Origin: JANQIV01 sp050117315
Lineage (GTDB): Bacteria; Bacteroidota; Ignavibacteria; Ignavibacteriales; Melioribacteraceae
NCBI GenBank assembly: GCA_050117315.1
Contig: JASFMY010000039.1
Location: 1-46,792 of the forward strand
Length of the DNA: 46,792 nt
Direction: 5' to 3'
This document shows, piece by piece, positions 26,092-35,589 of this stretch. The stretch's first letter is position 1, and every line of letters begins with the position of its first letter. The notes beneath the pieces were generated by a model. That model did not search any database, was not told the origin of the DNA, and was given only the letters and a program-made list of their open reading frames with translations. The position numbers and the translations under genes are program-made.

Positions 26092-26751
26092 CTATTCCTT
26101 TATATCTATCATCTTCAAATTGTTAATATAATCAATAAACTTTGGTTTCTTAATGCTTGTTAATTTTTCCAAAACTTCCATTATTTCTTTTGCCGCATTT
26201 TCTATATAAGTAATTCTTTTTTCAATGGCTTCCCTCGAGATATTCTCTTTTGAGACTTCTCTCCGCAAGGCGGTGGTACTTAAGTTTATTAACGTCAAAG
26301 GCTGTTTAATTTCGTGGTTGGCCGTTACTATTGTTGCAGCAAAAGTATTTATCTTTTCCATTTCAAGTAACAATTTCTTTGATTCCCTGAATTTTAGGGC
26401 CGATTTAATTCTTGCAAACAGTTCTACCTTGTTAAAAGGTTTTTTTACATAGTCAAAAGCACCGCTTTGAAAACCTTTCTTTAAATCCTCAGGGTCTATT
26501 AATGCAGTTAATAAAATGATGGGAATATCTCTCGTGGTTTCATCACCGCTTAAAATTTTGCAAACATCAAACCCCGAGATTTTAGGCATCATTACATCCA
26601 GTAATATTAAATCCGGTTCTTCTTCTTTTGCCTTTTTAATACCGGTTTCACCCTCGTATGCAGTTATTACCTCGTAGCCTTCATTTTCCAGACGGTCTTG
26701 AAGTATGTATACATTATCAGGCTGGTCGTCAACAACTAATATTTTATGCAT
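26092..26751 (-). CDS. REC-HisKA protein lacking a kinase ATPase domain
   Basis: A 219-residue protein: receiver at 1-120 (D8-D9, phosphoacceptor D52 in LLDVMMP, T82, K104), then a helical domain (about 125-205) with an H box, H146 in ATIVTANHEIKQPLTLINLS, like HisKA. The protein ends after the second helix; no N, G1 or G2 box follows. It could accept phosphate on both Asp and His, or compete for dimerisation. The start is ATG 26751; an open frame extends 28 codons upstream, but it overlaps the kinase gene and the receiver begins exactly here. The hybrid-kinase stop lies one base before, so the two are translationally coupled. Confidence 0.85.
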   Translation of the reverse strand: MHKILVVDDQPDNVYILQDRLENEGYEVITAYEGETGIKKAKEEEPDLILLDVMMPKISGFDVCKILSGDETTRDIPIILLTALIDPEDLKKGFQSGAFDYVKKPFNKVELFARIKSALKFRESKKLLLEMEKINTFAATIVTANHEIKQPLTLINLSTTALRREVSKENISREAIEKRITYIENAAKEIMEVLEKLTSIKKPKFIDYINNLKMIDIKE

Positions 26752-26752
26752 G

Positions 26753-29700
26753 TTATTTCTCAATTGTTTTTTTAATAAGTTGATTAATTTTTGCCTCAAG
26801 CTCTTTCGTGTTAATCGGTTTTGTAACCAAACCATTGAAGCCGTTTTTTTCTATTATTTCTTTATCATCCAGCATAGCATGCGCCGTTAGGGCAATAACT
26901 TTGTAGTTTTTATAGACATCGTTTCGGCGAATTTGTTTTATTGTTTCAAAGCCGTCCATTTTTGGCATCATAATATCAAGCAAAATCAACTCCGGTTTAA
27001 TTTTCTCAAGCGACAACAGACACTCAATGCCATTCATTGCATACTCGGTTTGATAACCCATATCTTTTATTATCTCGCCTACAGTATATAACGTATCTCT
27101 GTCGTCGTCAACAATAAGTACAATTTCATTACTTGTTTCTATTTCACCTGTGTCTATGGTTGTATCATCATAAACTTTATCCCGGGTGTCACCAATAATC
27201 AACTGTGATAAAGTTTTTTCCTTAGCTTTTATCCTTAATTTATCCCGAATTATTTTTAATACATCAAGAGGGTGTAATCCTTCATTGGCCACAATACTTT
27301 CAATACTTTCACCGATCAGCTTTAGCTGCTTATCCGTCAGCTTTTCCGAAATTTCCAAAACCGTCGGCACGTTTTTATATAACTTTGATTTCTTGAGACC
27401 AACATATACTTTTACGGGATTGAACTTTGTTCCGGTGATATCAATTATAAACAGATCCGGATTATAGCTTATATTGTTAATTGAATTTAGATTTTTATTG
27501 TTAGCATTTTCCGGTAAATACCCGTGCTTATGCTTATAATCCGTAAAATATCCAATTCTCTTACCTTCTAAATAATTGTATAGATCAGGATAATTATCGA
27601 AAAAATCCTCCGTGAGTTCTTTTATTATATAATCAAAAGTAAAAGCGAATCCCTTTTTTATTTCTTCATTAAAATGAGTAACTATTATTTCAATGTTTTG
27701 ATTCATTGCAGCTTGAAAAATTACTTCCCCAAAATCTCTACTATCGCTGTAATCAACTATTAAAATATTGTAATCAGCAACATCCTCAATAAAATCCGTT
27801 TTAACATCCAAATCCAGTTTACATGATTTTGCGGCAATACCGTTTGAATTAAGGTATTCACTTATCAATTTTTGAGATTGAAAACTATGATTTACCAGCA
27901 ACACTTTTGGGGTGGTATCATTTATAACAAAACTTTGTTCGGTTTTTCCATCGAATTTTTTAACATGTTTAATTATTACACCCGGCAGATCAACTATAAA
28001 TTCGGTTCCTTTACCCACATTACTATTTAAGGAGATTTCACCTTGCATAATATTGAGATACCTCTTTATAATAGCCAATCCCAAACCTGTTCCGCCGTAC
28101 TTTCTTGAATTTGCCGCATCTATTTGCCTAAACTCTTCGAATATTTTTTCCTTATCCGCTTCACTAATCCCGATTCCCGTATCTGCAACTCTAATCCTTA
28201 GATCGTTCTCATTTTTTTCATAGCTCAGTTTGATTTCTCCAAATTCGGTAAACTTAATTGAGTTGCCTATTAAATTAAGCGCAATCTGCTCTACTTTAGA
28301 TCTGTCGGAATAAATTATAAGGTCCGAATCGAAATTGTATTTTATTTTCAGAGAAAGTTGTTTATCAAAAAGTAAGGGCTCAATAAATGATAAAATATCA
28401 TTCGTAAAAGCTTTTAAAGAAAACTCAGATTTGTTGAGCTCAACTTTACCGGATTCAAGTTTTGAAAATTCCAAAATGTTATTGATAAGATTTAACAGCT
28501 TACTGCCGTTCTTAATTACTACACTTAATCTCTCTCTGGTTTTATCGGTAGAAGCGGAATCCTTTAACACAAGTTCGGATAGGCCTAATATTGAATTAAG
28601 CGGAGTCCTTAATTCATGCGACATGCTTGCAAGAAATTGCGATTTAACTTGAGCGAGTTCTACCGCTTTTTCTTTTTGAGCCTCCAGTTCTTTCGCTTTC
28701 TCTTTCAGTTCTTCATGCAGCTCCATGAGCTGTCTGTTTTTATCCGATATTTCATAGTTCTGCTTAATATATTCATTATTAAGATCTCTTAACTGCAGTA
28801 CCAGTTTTTCAAGTTTTTCAAGCGCCTCTGCATTACTTAACCCAATAGCCAATTGTTCGTCAATTTTTCTCAAATAATTTTTGACGTCTTCTTTAGGTTT
28901 TTTTTCCGAAGCAATTTCCAGGATAGCAATTACTTTTTCATTATAAATTATCGGGTAAACCAAAAGATAACATATTTTGATGTCAACCATTCCGGTCTTA
29001 ATTACCGGGTGATTTTCATCGAAGAATAATTCGGATTCTTTTTTAGAACTAATTACACTTTTATAAATTGAAATATCTTTAGGAATTTCAGCATCGTTTT
29101 TTGATAAGCCGTGACTCGATACCAGTCTCTGTTCACCTTCTTCAACAATATACAAAAGACTAAAGGTTACCCCCAGCGAATCGGTTATTTTATTTAACGA
29201 AGCTTTAGAGATTTGGTTTAGAAGAGGATTCCTGTTTAGCAGCGACACAAACTCTGTATATTCTTTTTCTTCCCTTTCTTTCTCCCTGATCTTATTAATC
29301 ATATTATTAAATGAAACAGCTAAGTTGCCGATTTCATCTTTTGTAATTACTTCTGCATTATGGTTTAATTCCCCTTTTGCTGTTAATTCCGCCGCATTCG
29401 TCAAAAAAGTTATTTGTTTTCTAAACTTTGCCGTAAAAAGTAATACCAGTATCAAAGCCAGTGCAAAACCAACGCTGAGAATTATTATTATCATAAATCT
29501 CATTGTAGAACGAAATTCTGCTGCGGCTTTTTCAAAAGTATAAACTGCGAAACCTAACTTGCCACCCGGCGTTAAATCATTTCCCGGGGTATATATGGAA
29601 GTTAGAAAATCAAATTCATTCAGTTCTTGACTAAATAAATCAAAATTGTTTTTATACTTTAATGCATTAACAGCTTCTTCAATAACGCTATAATATCTAT

Positions 29701-30220
29701 TGTCGCTGCTGGAAGTTTCAATTGGTTTCCAATCCAGCAACAGAAACACATCCGCCTTTATTGCTTCTGCGATTTGTTCCAGAAGTTCTTTGTCTAATAC
29801 AATCCCGTAATAGTAAATTATATCATTAACTTCTTTATAATTCACAAGCATTGTTTTGTTACTTTCAATAAGTTCATTAAGGGTATAATTCCTAATTGGT
29901 AATTTTATGGAAGAGCTTAAATAGAAATTTTTGTTTATAATATTGTTTTCGCTTAATGTAAAAATAAAATCCAAATCTGTTGATTTGTTACCGTTGAATA
30001 CAGCCTCAAAATCACCGGATGCTTCCTGAAAATCTTCTTGAATTTTTTCAGTTACAGATTGAAAAGAAAAAATAAACTGGTTGGTTGAATTTAGAATTGA
30101 TTCGGAATGTTGAGAAAAAAAAATTTGATTTGTTAATGAAAAATAAACAACGGTTGATGAAACAGTTACAAAGCCAACAATAATTGATATAATAAGTAAG
30201 ATTCTAACATTAATTTTCAT
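26753..30220 (-). CDS. Large membrane hybrid histidine kinase in the pilus operon
   Basis: A 1155-residue protein: TM1 (7-29), an extracytoplasmic sensor domain (about 30-238), TM2 (241-263), HAMP (about 264-316), a GAF-like domain (about 330-460), a coiled coil (465-520), HisKA with H535 in FLASMSHELRTPLNS, HATPase (about 640-750: NLIGNSIKF, DTGIGIS, GTGLGL), two diverged receiver-like segments (about 770-870 and 885-1000) with altered acidic pockets, and a complete receiver at the end (DDD at 1038-1040, D1082, K1134 in TKP). It overlaps the preceding response-regulator gene by 11 bases. Continuity with the secretin gene suggests it senses or controls the pilus-like machine. Confidence 0.9.
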   Translation of the reverse strand: MKINVRILLIISIIVGFVTVSSTVVYFSLTNQIFFSQHSESILNSTNQFIFSFQSVTEKIQEDFQEASGDFEAVFNGNKSTDLDFIFTLSENNIINKNFYLSSSIKLPIRNYTLNELIESNKTMLVNYKEVNDIIYYYGIVLDKELLEQIAEAIKADVFLLLDWKPIETSSSDNRYYSVIEEAVNALKYKNNFDLFSQELNEFDFLTSIYTPGNDLTPGGKLGFAVYTFEKAAAEFRSTMRFMIIIILSVGFALALILVLLFTAKFRKQITFLTNAAELTAKGELNHNAEVITKDEIGNLAVSFNNMINKIREKEREEKEYTEFVSLLNRNPLLNQISKASLNKITDSLGVTFSLLYIVEEGEQRLVSSHGLSKNDAEIPKDISIYKSVISSKKESELFFDENHPVIKTGMVDIKICYLLVYPIIYNEKVIAILEIASEKKPKEDVKNYLRKIDEQLAIGLSNAEALEKLEKLVLQLRDLNNEYIKQNYEISDKNRQLMELHEELKEKAKELEAQKEKAVELAQVKSQFLASMSHELRTPLNSILGLSELVLKDSASTDKTRERLSVVIKNGSKLLNLINNILEFSKLESGKVELNKSEFSLKAFTNDILSFIEPLLFDKQLSLKIKYNFDSDLIIYSDRSKVEQIALNLIGNSIKFTEFGEIKLSYEKNENDLRIRVADTGIGISEADKEKIFEEFRQIDAANSRKYGGTGLGLAIIKRYLNIMQGEISLNSNVGKGTEFIVDLPGVIIKHVKKFDGKTEQSFVINDTTPKVLLVNHSFQSQKLISEYLNSNGIAAKSCKLDLDVKTDFIEDVADYNILIVDYSDSRDFGEVIFQAAMNQNIEIIVTHFNEEIKKGFAFTFDYIIKELTEDFFDNYPDLYNYLEGKRIGYFTDYKHKHGYLPENANNKNLNSINNISYNPDLFIIDITGTKFNPVKVYVGLKKSKLYKNVPTVLEISEKLTDKQLKLIGESIESIVANEGLHPLDVLKIIRDKLRIKAKEKTLSQLIIGDTRDKVYDDTTIDTGEIETSNEIVLIVDDDRDTLYTVGEIIKDMGYQTEYAMNGIECLLSLEKIKPELILLDIMMPKMDGFETIKQIRRNDVYKNYKVIALTAHAMLDDKEIIEKNGFNGLVTKPINTKELEAKINQLIKKTIEK

Positions 30221-30581
30221 GTTCTTTTTGTAGAACTTTTCTAATTGTAATTATTAACTCATCCAGGTCATAAGGCTTACTGATAAAATCGGCAGCTCCG
30301 AGCTTAGCCGAATCTATAGCACTTTTAACATCGGCATAAGCCGTTAAAACAATCACTCTAACTTTAAGCCCCATAGAATTCAATTTATTTAGCACCCAAA
30401 ATCCGTCTTTGCCGGGCATTTTAAGATCAAGTAAAATTAAGTCTACCGAATAACTTCTTAGAAATCCTATTGCCTCTTCGGCACTTTGCACATAGTTTGT
30501 ATTGTACCCAATTTCAGAAAGTTCTTCGGATAATACCTCACAAAGATTAATGTCATCATCAACCACTAAAATAGATTCCAT
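30210..30581 (-). CDS. Single-domain response regulator
   Basis: A 123-residue stand-alone receiver with D8-D10, phosphoacceptor D52 (LLDLKMP), T80 and K102, all intact. Its sequence resembles receivers of NtrC-type regulators (IVLTAYADVKSAIDSAKLGAADFISKPY in parts). No output domain. It overlaps the secretin stop as TAATG, with AAGGTG upstream, and overlaps the next kinase gene by 11 bases, so it is firmly within the pilus operon. A shuttle or a protein-binding regulator of pilus motors is plausible. Confidence 0.92.
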   Translation of the reverse strand: MESILVVDDDINLCEVLSEELSEIGYNTNYVQSAEEAIGFLRSYSVDLILLDLKMPGKDGFWVLNKLNSMGLKVRVIVLTAYADVKSAIDSAKLGAADFISKPYDLDELIITIRKVLQKEHEN

Positions 30582-31846
30582 TAATCACCTTCCTTTTTCT
30601 CTTCTTCGTTGTTCTCTTCTTGTTTAATTAATTTATCAATTTTATACTTTAGTATCATTCTGTCATCTTGATCCAACTTTTCTTTTATTAAATTTTTTTC
30701 TTTTTTAATTGCTATTCTTTCTTTAAGAGTAGGTATTATTTCCGTTTCAATTAATATAATTACTTCGCTTTTCTCAACAACTGTTTCCTCGTAACCGGTT
30801 AAATATCTAATACCGAACACCCACCACGGCAAATCTTTAAGAAAAGGAATACCTCTCCTTACAAAAGTTTCATCATTAACAAAAAGCCCTCCGATAATGG
30901 TTTGTTCGCCGTCAAGCATTAAGACTTCGGACTCGGCCTGGGTTTTTTGAATTCTGGTGCTGACATCATCAGGCGTACCGGAGCTTCTCTCAACTTTCAG
31001 CTTAAGCAAAATATAATTAATTCCATCTTCATTATAAATGTAGGGAGTTACTTCGATTATAGTACCGGTGGATATAAACACATCAATTACATTACCTGCA
31101 ATATCCCGCTGCTTAATGGAAAGGTCTTCGCCTATTTGAATTCTGCCTTGTTGTTTATCCCTAACTGTTACGCTGGGACTTGCAATCACTTCTCCCAGGT
31201 TTTCAGATTCAAAAAACCTAAACAAAGAAGTTGCGCTTCCTGTAAAACCTCCTAATTCAAACTCAGATGCACTTGTGGTATTAAAATCAGTGGTAGCCCC
31301 TTCACTCTCGGAGCCGCTGGATTCATCATCTTGTTGTTCACTAGTAGTTAAAAGTTCGAATCCAACATCTAAACCGCTTTGGGATAAAAGAACCTGCCAG
31401 TTTATTCCCCTTTCTCTAGCCTCGCTTGTTTTCATTTCAAAAATTAATGCAGAAATTTTTACTTCCCTTGTATCCACACTTGCATAAATATCTTCAGCTA
31501 ATTGTGCTTTTGTATCTCCTTTCTTTTTTACAATAATTACTTCTTCTTTCTCTTCCATTATTAAATCCTTATACTGGACTATAATATACAAGACCTTATA
31601 ATACGGCATTTTATTAATTTCTATACCAATCGGGTCGGTAACGCCTGCAGTTGAAACTATTCTTTTACCTGTAAACTTTTCACTAATTTTACTAAGGACT
31701 TCAATTGCCTGGTCAAAGGGAATTGTTTCCGACAACGTAACTAGTTCTTCCGGATTTATATAATCTCTTAATTCGCGTTCTTCATTTCTTTGCGAATAAA
31801 CAAGATTAAGAAGGAAGAGAAGCGATATTAAATATTTGGCTTTCAT
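30581..31846 (-). CDS. Secretin (PilQ/GspD-like)
   Basis: A 421-residue outer-membrane secretin, the ring through which a pilus passes. Signal peptide 1-19 (before QRNEE), a short N-domain (about 35-110), then the secretin core from about 120 (VDTREVKISALIFEM; IASPSVTVRDKQQGRIQIGE; IEVTPYI; LMLDGEQTIIGGL; GIPFLKDLPWWVFGIRY), and a charged C-terminal tail (380-421) rich in Glu and Lys. It is shorter than typical PilQ and lacks AMIN or several N-domains. A Ser/Glu/Asp-rich loop (about 165-195) interrupts the core. The gene follows the PilO-PilP fusion with one base between. Confidence 0.9.
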   Translation of the reverse strand: MKAKYLISLLFLLNLVYSQRNEERELRDYINPEELVTLSETIPFDQAIEVLSKISEKFTGKRIVSTAGVTDPIGIEINKMPYYKVLYIIVQYKDLIMEEKEEVIIVKKKGDTKAQLAEDIYASVDTREVKISALIFEMKTSEARERGINWQVLLSQSGLDVGFELLTTSEQQDDESSGSESEGATTDFNTTSASEFELGGFTGSATSLFRFFESENLGEVIASPSVTVRDKQQGRIQIGEDLSIKQRDIAGNVIDVFISTGTIIEVTPYIYNEDGINYILLKLKVERSSGTPDDVSTRIQKTQAESEVLMLDGEQTIIGGLFVNDETFVRRGIPFLKDLPWWVFGIRYLTGYEETVVEKSEVIILIETEIIPTLKERIAIKKEKNLIKEKLDQDDRMILKYKIDKLIKQEENNEEEKKEGD

Positions 31847-31847
31847 T

Positions 31848-32729
31848 TTATTTCTCTTGGTTACTTTCTAAAGTTAAAGTTACTTTTTCAATTATTCCAC
31901 CCTTATTAAGAATAAAATGAACTTCATCATTTTCAAAATCTATTTCGGTGAGATAACCCAAATATACAGGGTCGCCTTCTATTAATAAAAATGTTTCACC
32001 GGAAGAATTAGCTATAAACGCCCCGTCCGGAATTAAAGCTAAAAGTTCGGCGGCCTGAACATCCAGCAAATTATTAATGTTAGGCGGAATTTCATTTCTT
32101 ATTAAAGGATAATAAATGTCATAAATTGGGTTTGGAATTATTCTGTTCTCTTTCATAACTGAAGAAGCAAAGTTATCATTAGCGGAATAATAAACCAGTA
32201 CGTCAACCATAAAATCAACCAGGTAGTAAGCCAATCCGTCGTCGTCTACGTAAACAAAATCTCTTAAATTGCATGAAGTTATTTTCTTGAGTTCTTTACT
32301 TTGCTCTATTGCAAAAATCAATTTATATAAATCATTGAAAGTAGCCCTGCCGGTTAATTTGTATGAATATTGTTTGAAGTTCACGTCTTCAATTAATTCA
32401 ATATATTCAATATTCACATGAGAGTTCGGGTTAAAACTATAACTTATTTTATTTACAAAATCATAAAAATCCGATTGATGAAGGTTAACCGGGATATTAT
32501 ACTTTCTCAAATCTAAAATTGAATCTAACTGTGCCGCTTTTTCTTTTAATGAATCCAATTGTTCCAGCAAGTCCCGGGTGTTAAAAGCATTAAGGTTTAG
32601 ATCGCTTATTTGTTTTTTCTTTTCTTTTATATTTCCTCTTTGAAATACAAATGTGTATACCCCGCCCGCAATTATAATCAGAACAAGGATAACGATCAGT
32701 ATAATTGTATTTTTTATCTTACGATCCAT
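31848..32729 (-). CDS. PilO-PilP-like fusion (pilus alignment complex)
   Basis: A 293-residue inner-membrane protein: one TM helix (8-30), a periplasmic coiled coil (33-75), and an alpha/beta domain (about 80-180) as in PilO. The last 100 residues end in GAFIANSSGETFLLIEGDPV followed by YLGYLTEIDF, which resembles the homology region of PilP/GspC that docks on the secretin. Normally PilO and PilP are separate genes; here one chain seems to do both. The start overlaps the stop of the upstream gene as TAATG. The assignment rests on position, topology and the C-terminal beta pattern; sequence identity to known PilO is low. Confidence 0.65.
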   Translation of the reverse strand: MDRKIKNTIILIVILVLIIIAGGVYTFVFQRGNIKEKKKQISDLNLNAFNTRDLLEQLDSLKEKAAQLDSILDLRKYNIPVNLHQSDFYDFVNKISYSFNPNSHVNIEYIELIEDVNFKQYSYKLTGRATFNDLYKLIFAIEQSKELKKITSCNLRDFVYVDDDGLAYYLVDFMVDVLVYYSANDNFASSVMKENRIIPNPIYDIYYPLIRNEIPPNINNLLDVQAAELLALIPDGAFIANSSGETFLLIEGDPVYLGYLTEIDFENDEVHFILNKGGIIEKVTLTLESNQEK

Positions 32730-34279
32730 TATTCTATATTGTTAGTTTCTTGGTTAACGGGGAAAGTAACTTCATATGCAAAAGCACTGTTATCTCTAAG
32801 CGGTTCATACAGAATCCTATCAAGAGTAGAGGAATTATTATCTCTTGCAAATTCCGTAATTGACCTGCGGGACAATGTGTAACCTATAAACTTAACTTGA
32901 CCGTTATCAATTGTCTCAACTTTAGAGACCCAGAAATTTCTTCTTCTTTCAACAAATGAAGAAACTTTATCCAGCAAATTACCCCAAACCTCGGTTCCAA
33001 CAGTTGCACTGTCCAAAATTGCCTGGGTCTGTGAAAAGTTTTTTATTTTAATATCAAGAGGAGTAATCTGATCAATAATTTCCATATTCTGCTGCTGAAG
33101 ATTTTTAAGCCTATTTATCTCTCCGTCGAGTTCATTTAACTCTTTGTTGTTGAACAACACCTGAACGGTAAAATAAAACGTTGCGGCAAATAGTAACGGA
33201 AGAATTGCATAACTATGCCAGCCGAACTGTAAAAATTTTTGATTTTCCTGTATGTACTTTGGAAGAATATTAATCCCTTTATGAGTGTTCTCAAGCTCAT
33301 CAAAAAAATCGACGGCGCTTGCAATGGGGATTGAAAAACCGGAAAGTTCTTTTTCATCTTCTTCATTTAATAAACTTTTATCAATCGCATCAAAAGACAA
33401 TTCATTAACATTTGCTTCAGGGAACGTACCGTAAAATGAAAGCACAAGATTTTCCGATCTATCTTCGCCGCATAAAATTACATTGTCAAGTCTAGGTATT
33501 CCTCCGTTTTCCATTTCCAATAATATTTTGGAGAAATAGACATCATAGGTATGAAGGTTTTGTGTACCTATGTCTAAAGTGGTTCCGATGTGCTTAAGCC
33601 TTTGCCCTTCAAGAAAGATTAACTTGCTGTATTCCTTACCCGTGTAAATTATTAACGAATAATCTTCAGGGTAAAACTTTGTTGTTTTGGAAACGTAATA
33701 AGCAAGAGAAATCTCGGCGCTTTTAATAGTTGGTATTTTATAATATCTCCTGCCGTTTAATACTGCAAGAGAGTTTATCATTCCTACACATGCAATTTCA
33801 CCTTCAACAAAAACGCTTAATACCCCGTTGTCGTTTAACCGGGTACAGTCAATCAAATCGTTGCTTACATAAAATCCCTTTGTCTCTTGAATGTCTTTTA
33901 AAATTGCTTCGATTAACTTATTTTTATCTTCTTCTATCTGACCGTCGTAAATATGGTAGTTTGCAGTTGGTTCTGTTATAACCGGGATAAATTGAGACTG
34001 GCTTAATTTTACATCAAATAAGGCATTGTTTATGCCGCTAACGTCGGAGTCCTGTGTAGCGACCGAACTAAAATCCCCGCTATCGAGTTTATCAAAAGAG
34101 ATGTCCTCGCCCATTCCTTCAAGGTTAAAATCAGAGACATGTTCAGCCTCTGTCCCGGCTAGAGCAGAAGTTGATTTAACGGAAACTGTTTTAAGGAGTT
34201 TAATTCCGTTTTTATCTTTGTTGAAAACGACTATTTTATTTTCACTGCCTTCGCAATATATAAATATGTAAGGTTTCAT
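32729..34279 (-). CDS. PilM-PilN-like fusion (GspL-like)
   Basis: A 516-residue protein. Residues about 1-335 look like the actin-fold PilM (ISLAYYVSKTTKFY; DYSLIIYTGKEYSKLIFLEG; NVILCGEDRSE; FSIPIASAVDF). A TM helix follows at about 355-375 (YAILPLLFAATFYFTV), then a coiled coil and a PilN-like periplasmic domain. In type IV pili these are two proteins that bind each other through the PilN N-terminus; GspL of type II secretion has the same fused layout. An acidic insert (about 40-90) breaks the N-terminal subdomain. It would link the cytoplasmic motors to the PilO-PilP fusion encoded next. Confidence 0.75.
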   Translation of the reverse strand: MKPYIFIYCEGSENKIVVFNKDKNGIKLLKTVSVKSTSALAGTEAEHVSDFNLEGMGEDISFDKLDSGDFSSVATQDSDVSGINNALFDVKLSQSQFIPVITEPTANYHIYDGQIEEDKNKLIEAILKDIQETKGFYVSNDLIDCTRLNDNGVLSVFVEGEIACVGMINSLAVLNGRRYYKIPTIKSAEISLAYYVSKTTKFYPEDYSLIIYTGKEYSKLIFLEGQRLKHIGTTLDIGTQNLHTYDVYFSKILLEMENGGIPRLDNVILCGEDRSENLVLSFYGTFPEANVNELSFDAIDKSLLNEEDEKELSGFSIPIASAVDFFDELENTHKGINILPKYIQENQKFLQFGWHSYAILPLLFAATFYFTVQVLFNNKELNELDGEINRLKNLQQQNMEIIDQITPLDIKIKNFSQTQAILDSATVGTEVWGNLLDKVSSFVERRRNFWVSKVETIDNGQVKFIGYTLSRRSITEFARDNNSSTLDRILYEPLRDNSAFAYEVTFPVNQETNNIE

Positions 34280-34282
34280 CGA

Positions 34283-35509
34283 TTAAACGGCTTTAAGAAT
34301 CTGAAGCATCCTTGTTTTATTATTGGAATATGATACGGCATTTTCTTTGGTAATTCTTCTTTTCTGGTAAAGCCTTAACAAATCCTGTTCCATAGTTACC
34401 ATGCCCTGCGGACTGCCTTGAGTAATCATCCCGTAAATTTCACTGGTGTTGTTATTTTTAATAGCAGCCCTTACACTCGGCGTAACTACTAAAACTTCTT
34501 TTGCCATTACTCTTTTGCCGTCCGTACTCGGGACAAGTTTTTGCGATACTACGGAAACCAGCACATCGGCAAGCCTGTATCTTACTCTTTCCTGTTCAAC
34601 CGGGTTCACTTCGGCAATTATCCTATCAATAGATTCAACGGCCGATGAAGTGTGCAATGTTGAAAAAACTTTATGCCCCGTATCCGTTACTTCAAGAGCG
34701 GCAAGTATTGTTTCCGGGTCTCTCATTTCGCCGATAACAATTATATCCGGGTCCTGCCTTAACGCTTGAATAACTCCTTCTTTGAACGACATAACATCCC
34801 GGCCTACTTCCCTATGCCTTACAAGGCACTTGTTGGAAGTATGCACATACTCAATAGGAGCGGCAATAATAACAACATGTGCAGGATCAAATTTATTATG
34901 GTAATCTATAATTGAATCAAGCGTAGTTGATTTACCCGAACCTGTAATACCGGTTACAAGCGATAATCCGAATTTCATAAAGTTATGGCTCATCATCTTA
35001 ACCGCGTAAGGATGAAACTCCAGCGACTCTATCGGCCGGGTTGTTGCGGATATTGCTCTCATATTTAGGGCAAGAGAGTCCAGGTCAAAATAAGTATCGG
35101 CCCTGAACCTTATACTTTTATTTATTTTCCGGTAATTAAATGTATAGCTGAAATCAAGATTTCTATTCTTTAGTAAAGTGTCTCTCTGGTTTTCGTTAAG
35201 TAAACTTGTAATTAGAACCGTAGATTCATCAGCCGTCAATTTCGGCGTATCCTTAACCCTGTTTTTATCGCCAAAAATTCTAAACCACACAAACTCATCT
35301 GTTCCATGTCCGCCAAGTTCAATATCCGAAGCATCCCTTTCAACCATTAAAGATAGTATTGAATTCATTAAACCAATTACCAGCAACTTTTTATCTTGAG
35401 GTATTTCATTAATATGTTCAACAACATACCTCACCCTGTCGGGACCCATTTCCGTTGCAGGTATTCCTGAAGCAAATTCCTTTAGAATATTTTTGGCTTC
35501 TTCCGTCAT
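34283..35509 (-). CDS. pilT: PilT-like retraction ATPase with altered Asp box
   Basis: A 408-residue hexameric ATPase of the PilT/PilU group that would depolymerise the pilus. Walker A GITGSGKSTT at 187-196, Walker B IIVIGEMRDP at about 256-265, and the His box (STLHTS) are intact. The Asp box, usually TIEDPIE, reads IIAAPIE (A216, A217, E220), so two acidic residues important in PilT catalysis are gone; E220 remains. There is an N-terminal PAS-like domain of about 140 residues. Its presence argues for a type IV pilus rather than a pure type II secretion system. Three bases separate it from the PilM-PilN gene. Confidence 0.88.
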   Translation of the reverse strand: MTEEAKNILKEFASGIPATEMGPDRVRYVVEHINEIPQDKKLLVIGLMNSILSLMVERDASDIELGGHGTDEFVWFRIFGDKNRVKDTPKLTADESTVLITSLLNENQRDTLLKNRNLDFSYTFNYRKINKSIRFRADTYFDLDSLALNMRAISATTRPIESLEFHPYAVKMMSHNFMKFGLSLVTGITGSGKSTTLDSIIDYHNKFDPAHVVIIAAPIEYVHTSNKCLVRHREVGRDVMSFKEGVIQALRQDPDIIVIGEMRDPETILAALEVTDTGHKVFSTLHTSSAVESIDRIIAEVNPVEQERVRYRLADVLVSVVSQKLVPSTDGKRVMAKEVLVVTPSVRAAIKNNNTSEIYGMITQGSPQGMVTMEQDLLRLYQKRRITKENAVSYSNNKTRMLQILKAV

Positions 35510-35589
35510 AAGTTGTTAGTAAATATAATGAATATAATCGTTATTTATTATCGAACTTTATCTAAATTTATTTAAGCTGTTTTTTCTTT

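Noticed and set aside
26752..26835. 28-codon N-terminal extension of the REC-HisKA gene
   Set aside because: It overlaps the end of the hybrid-kinase gene in another frame, and the receiver domain begins exactly at ATG 26751.
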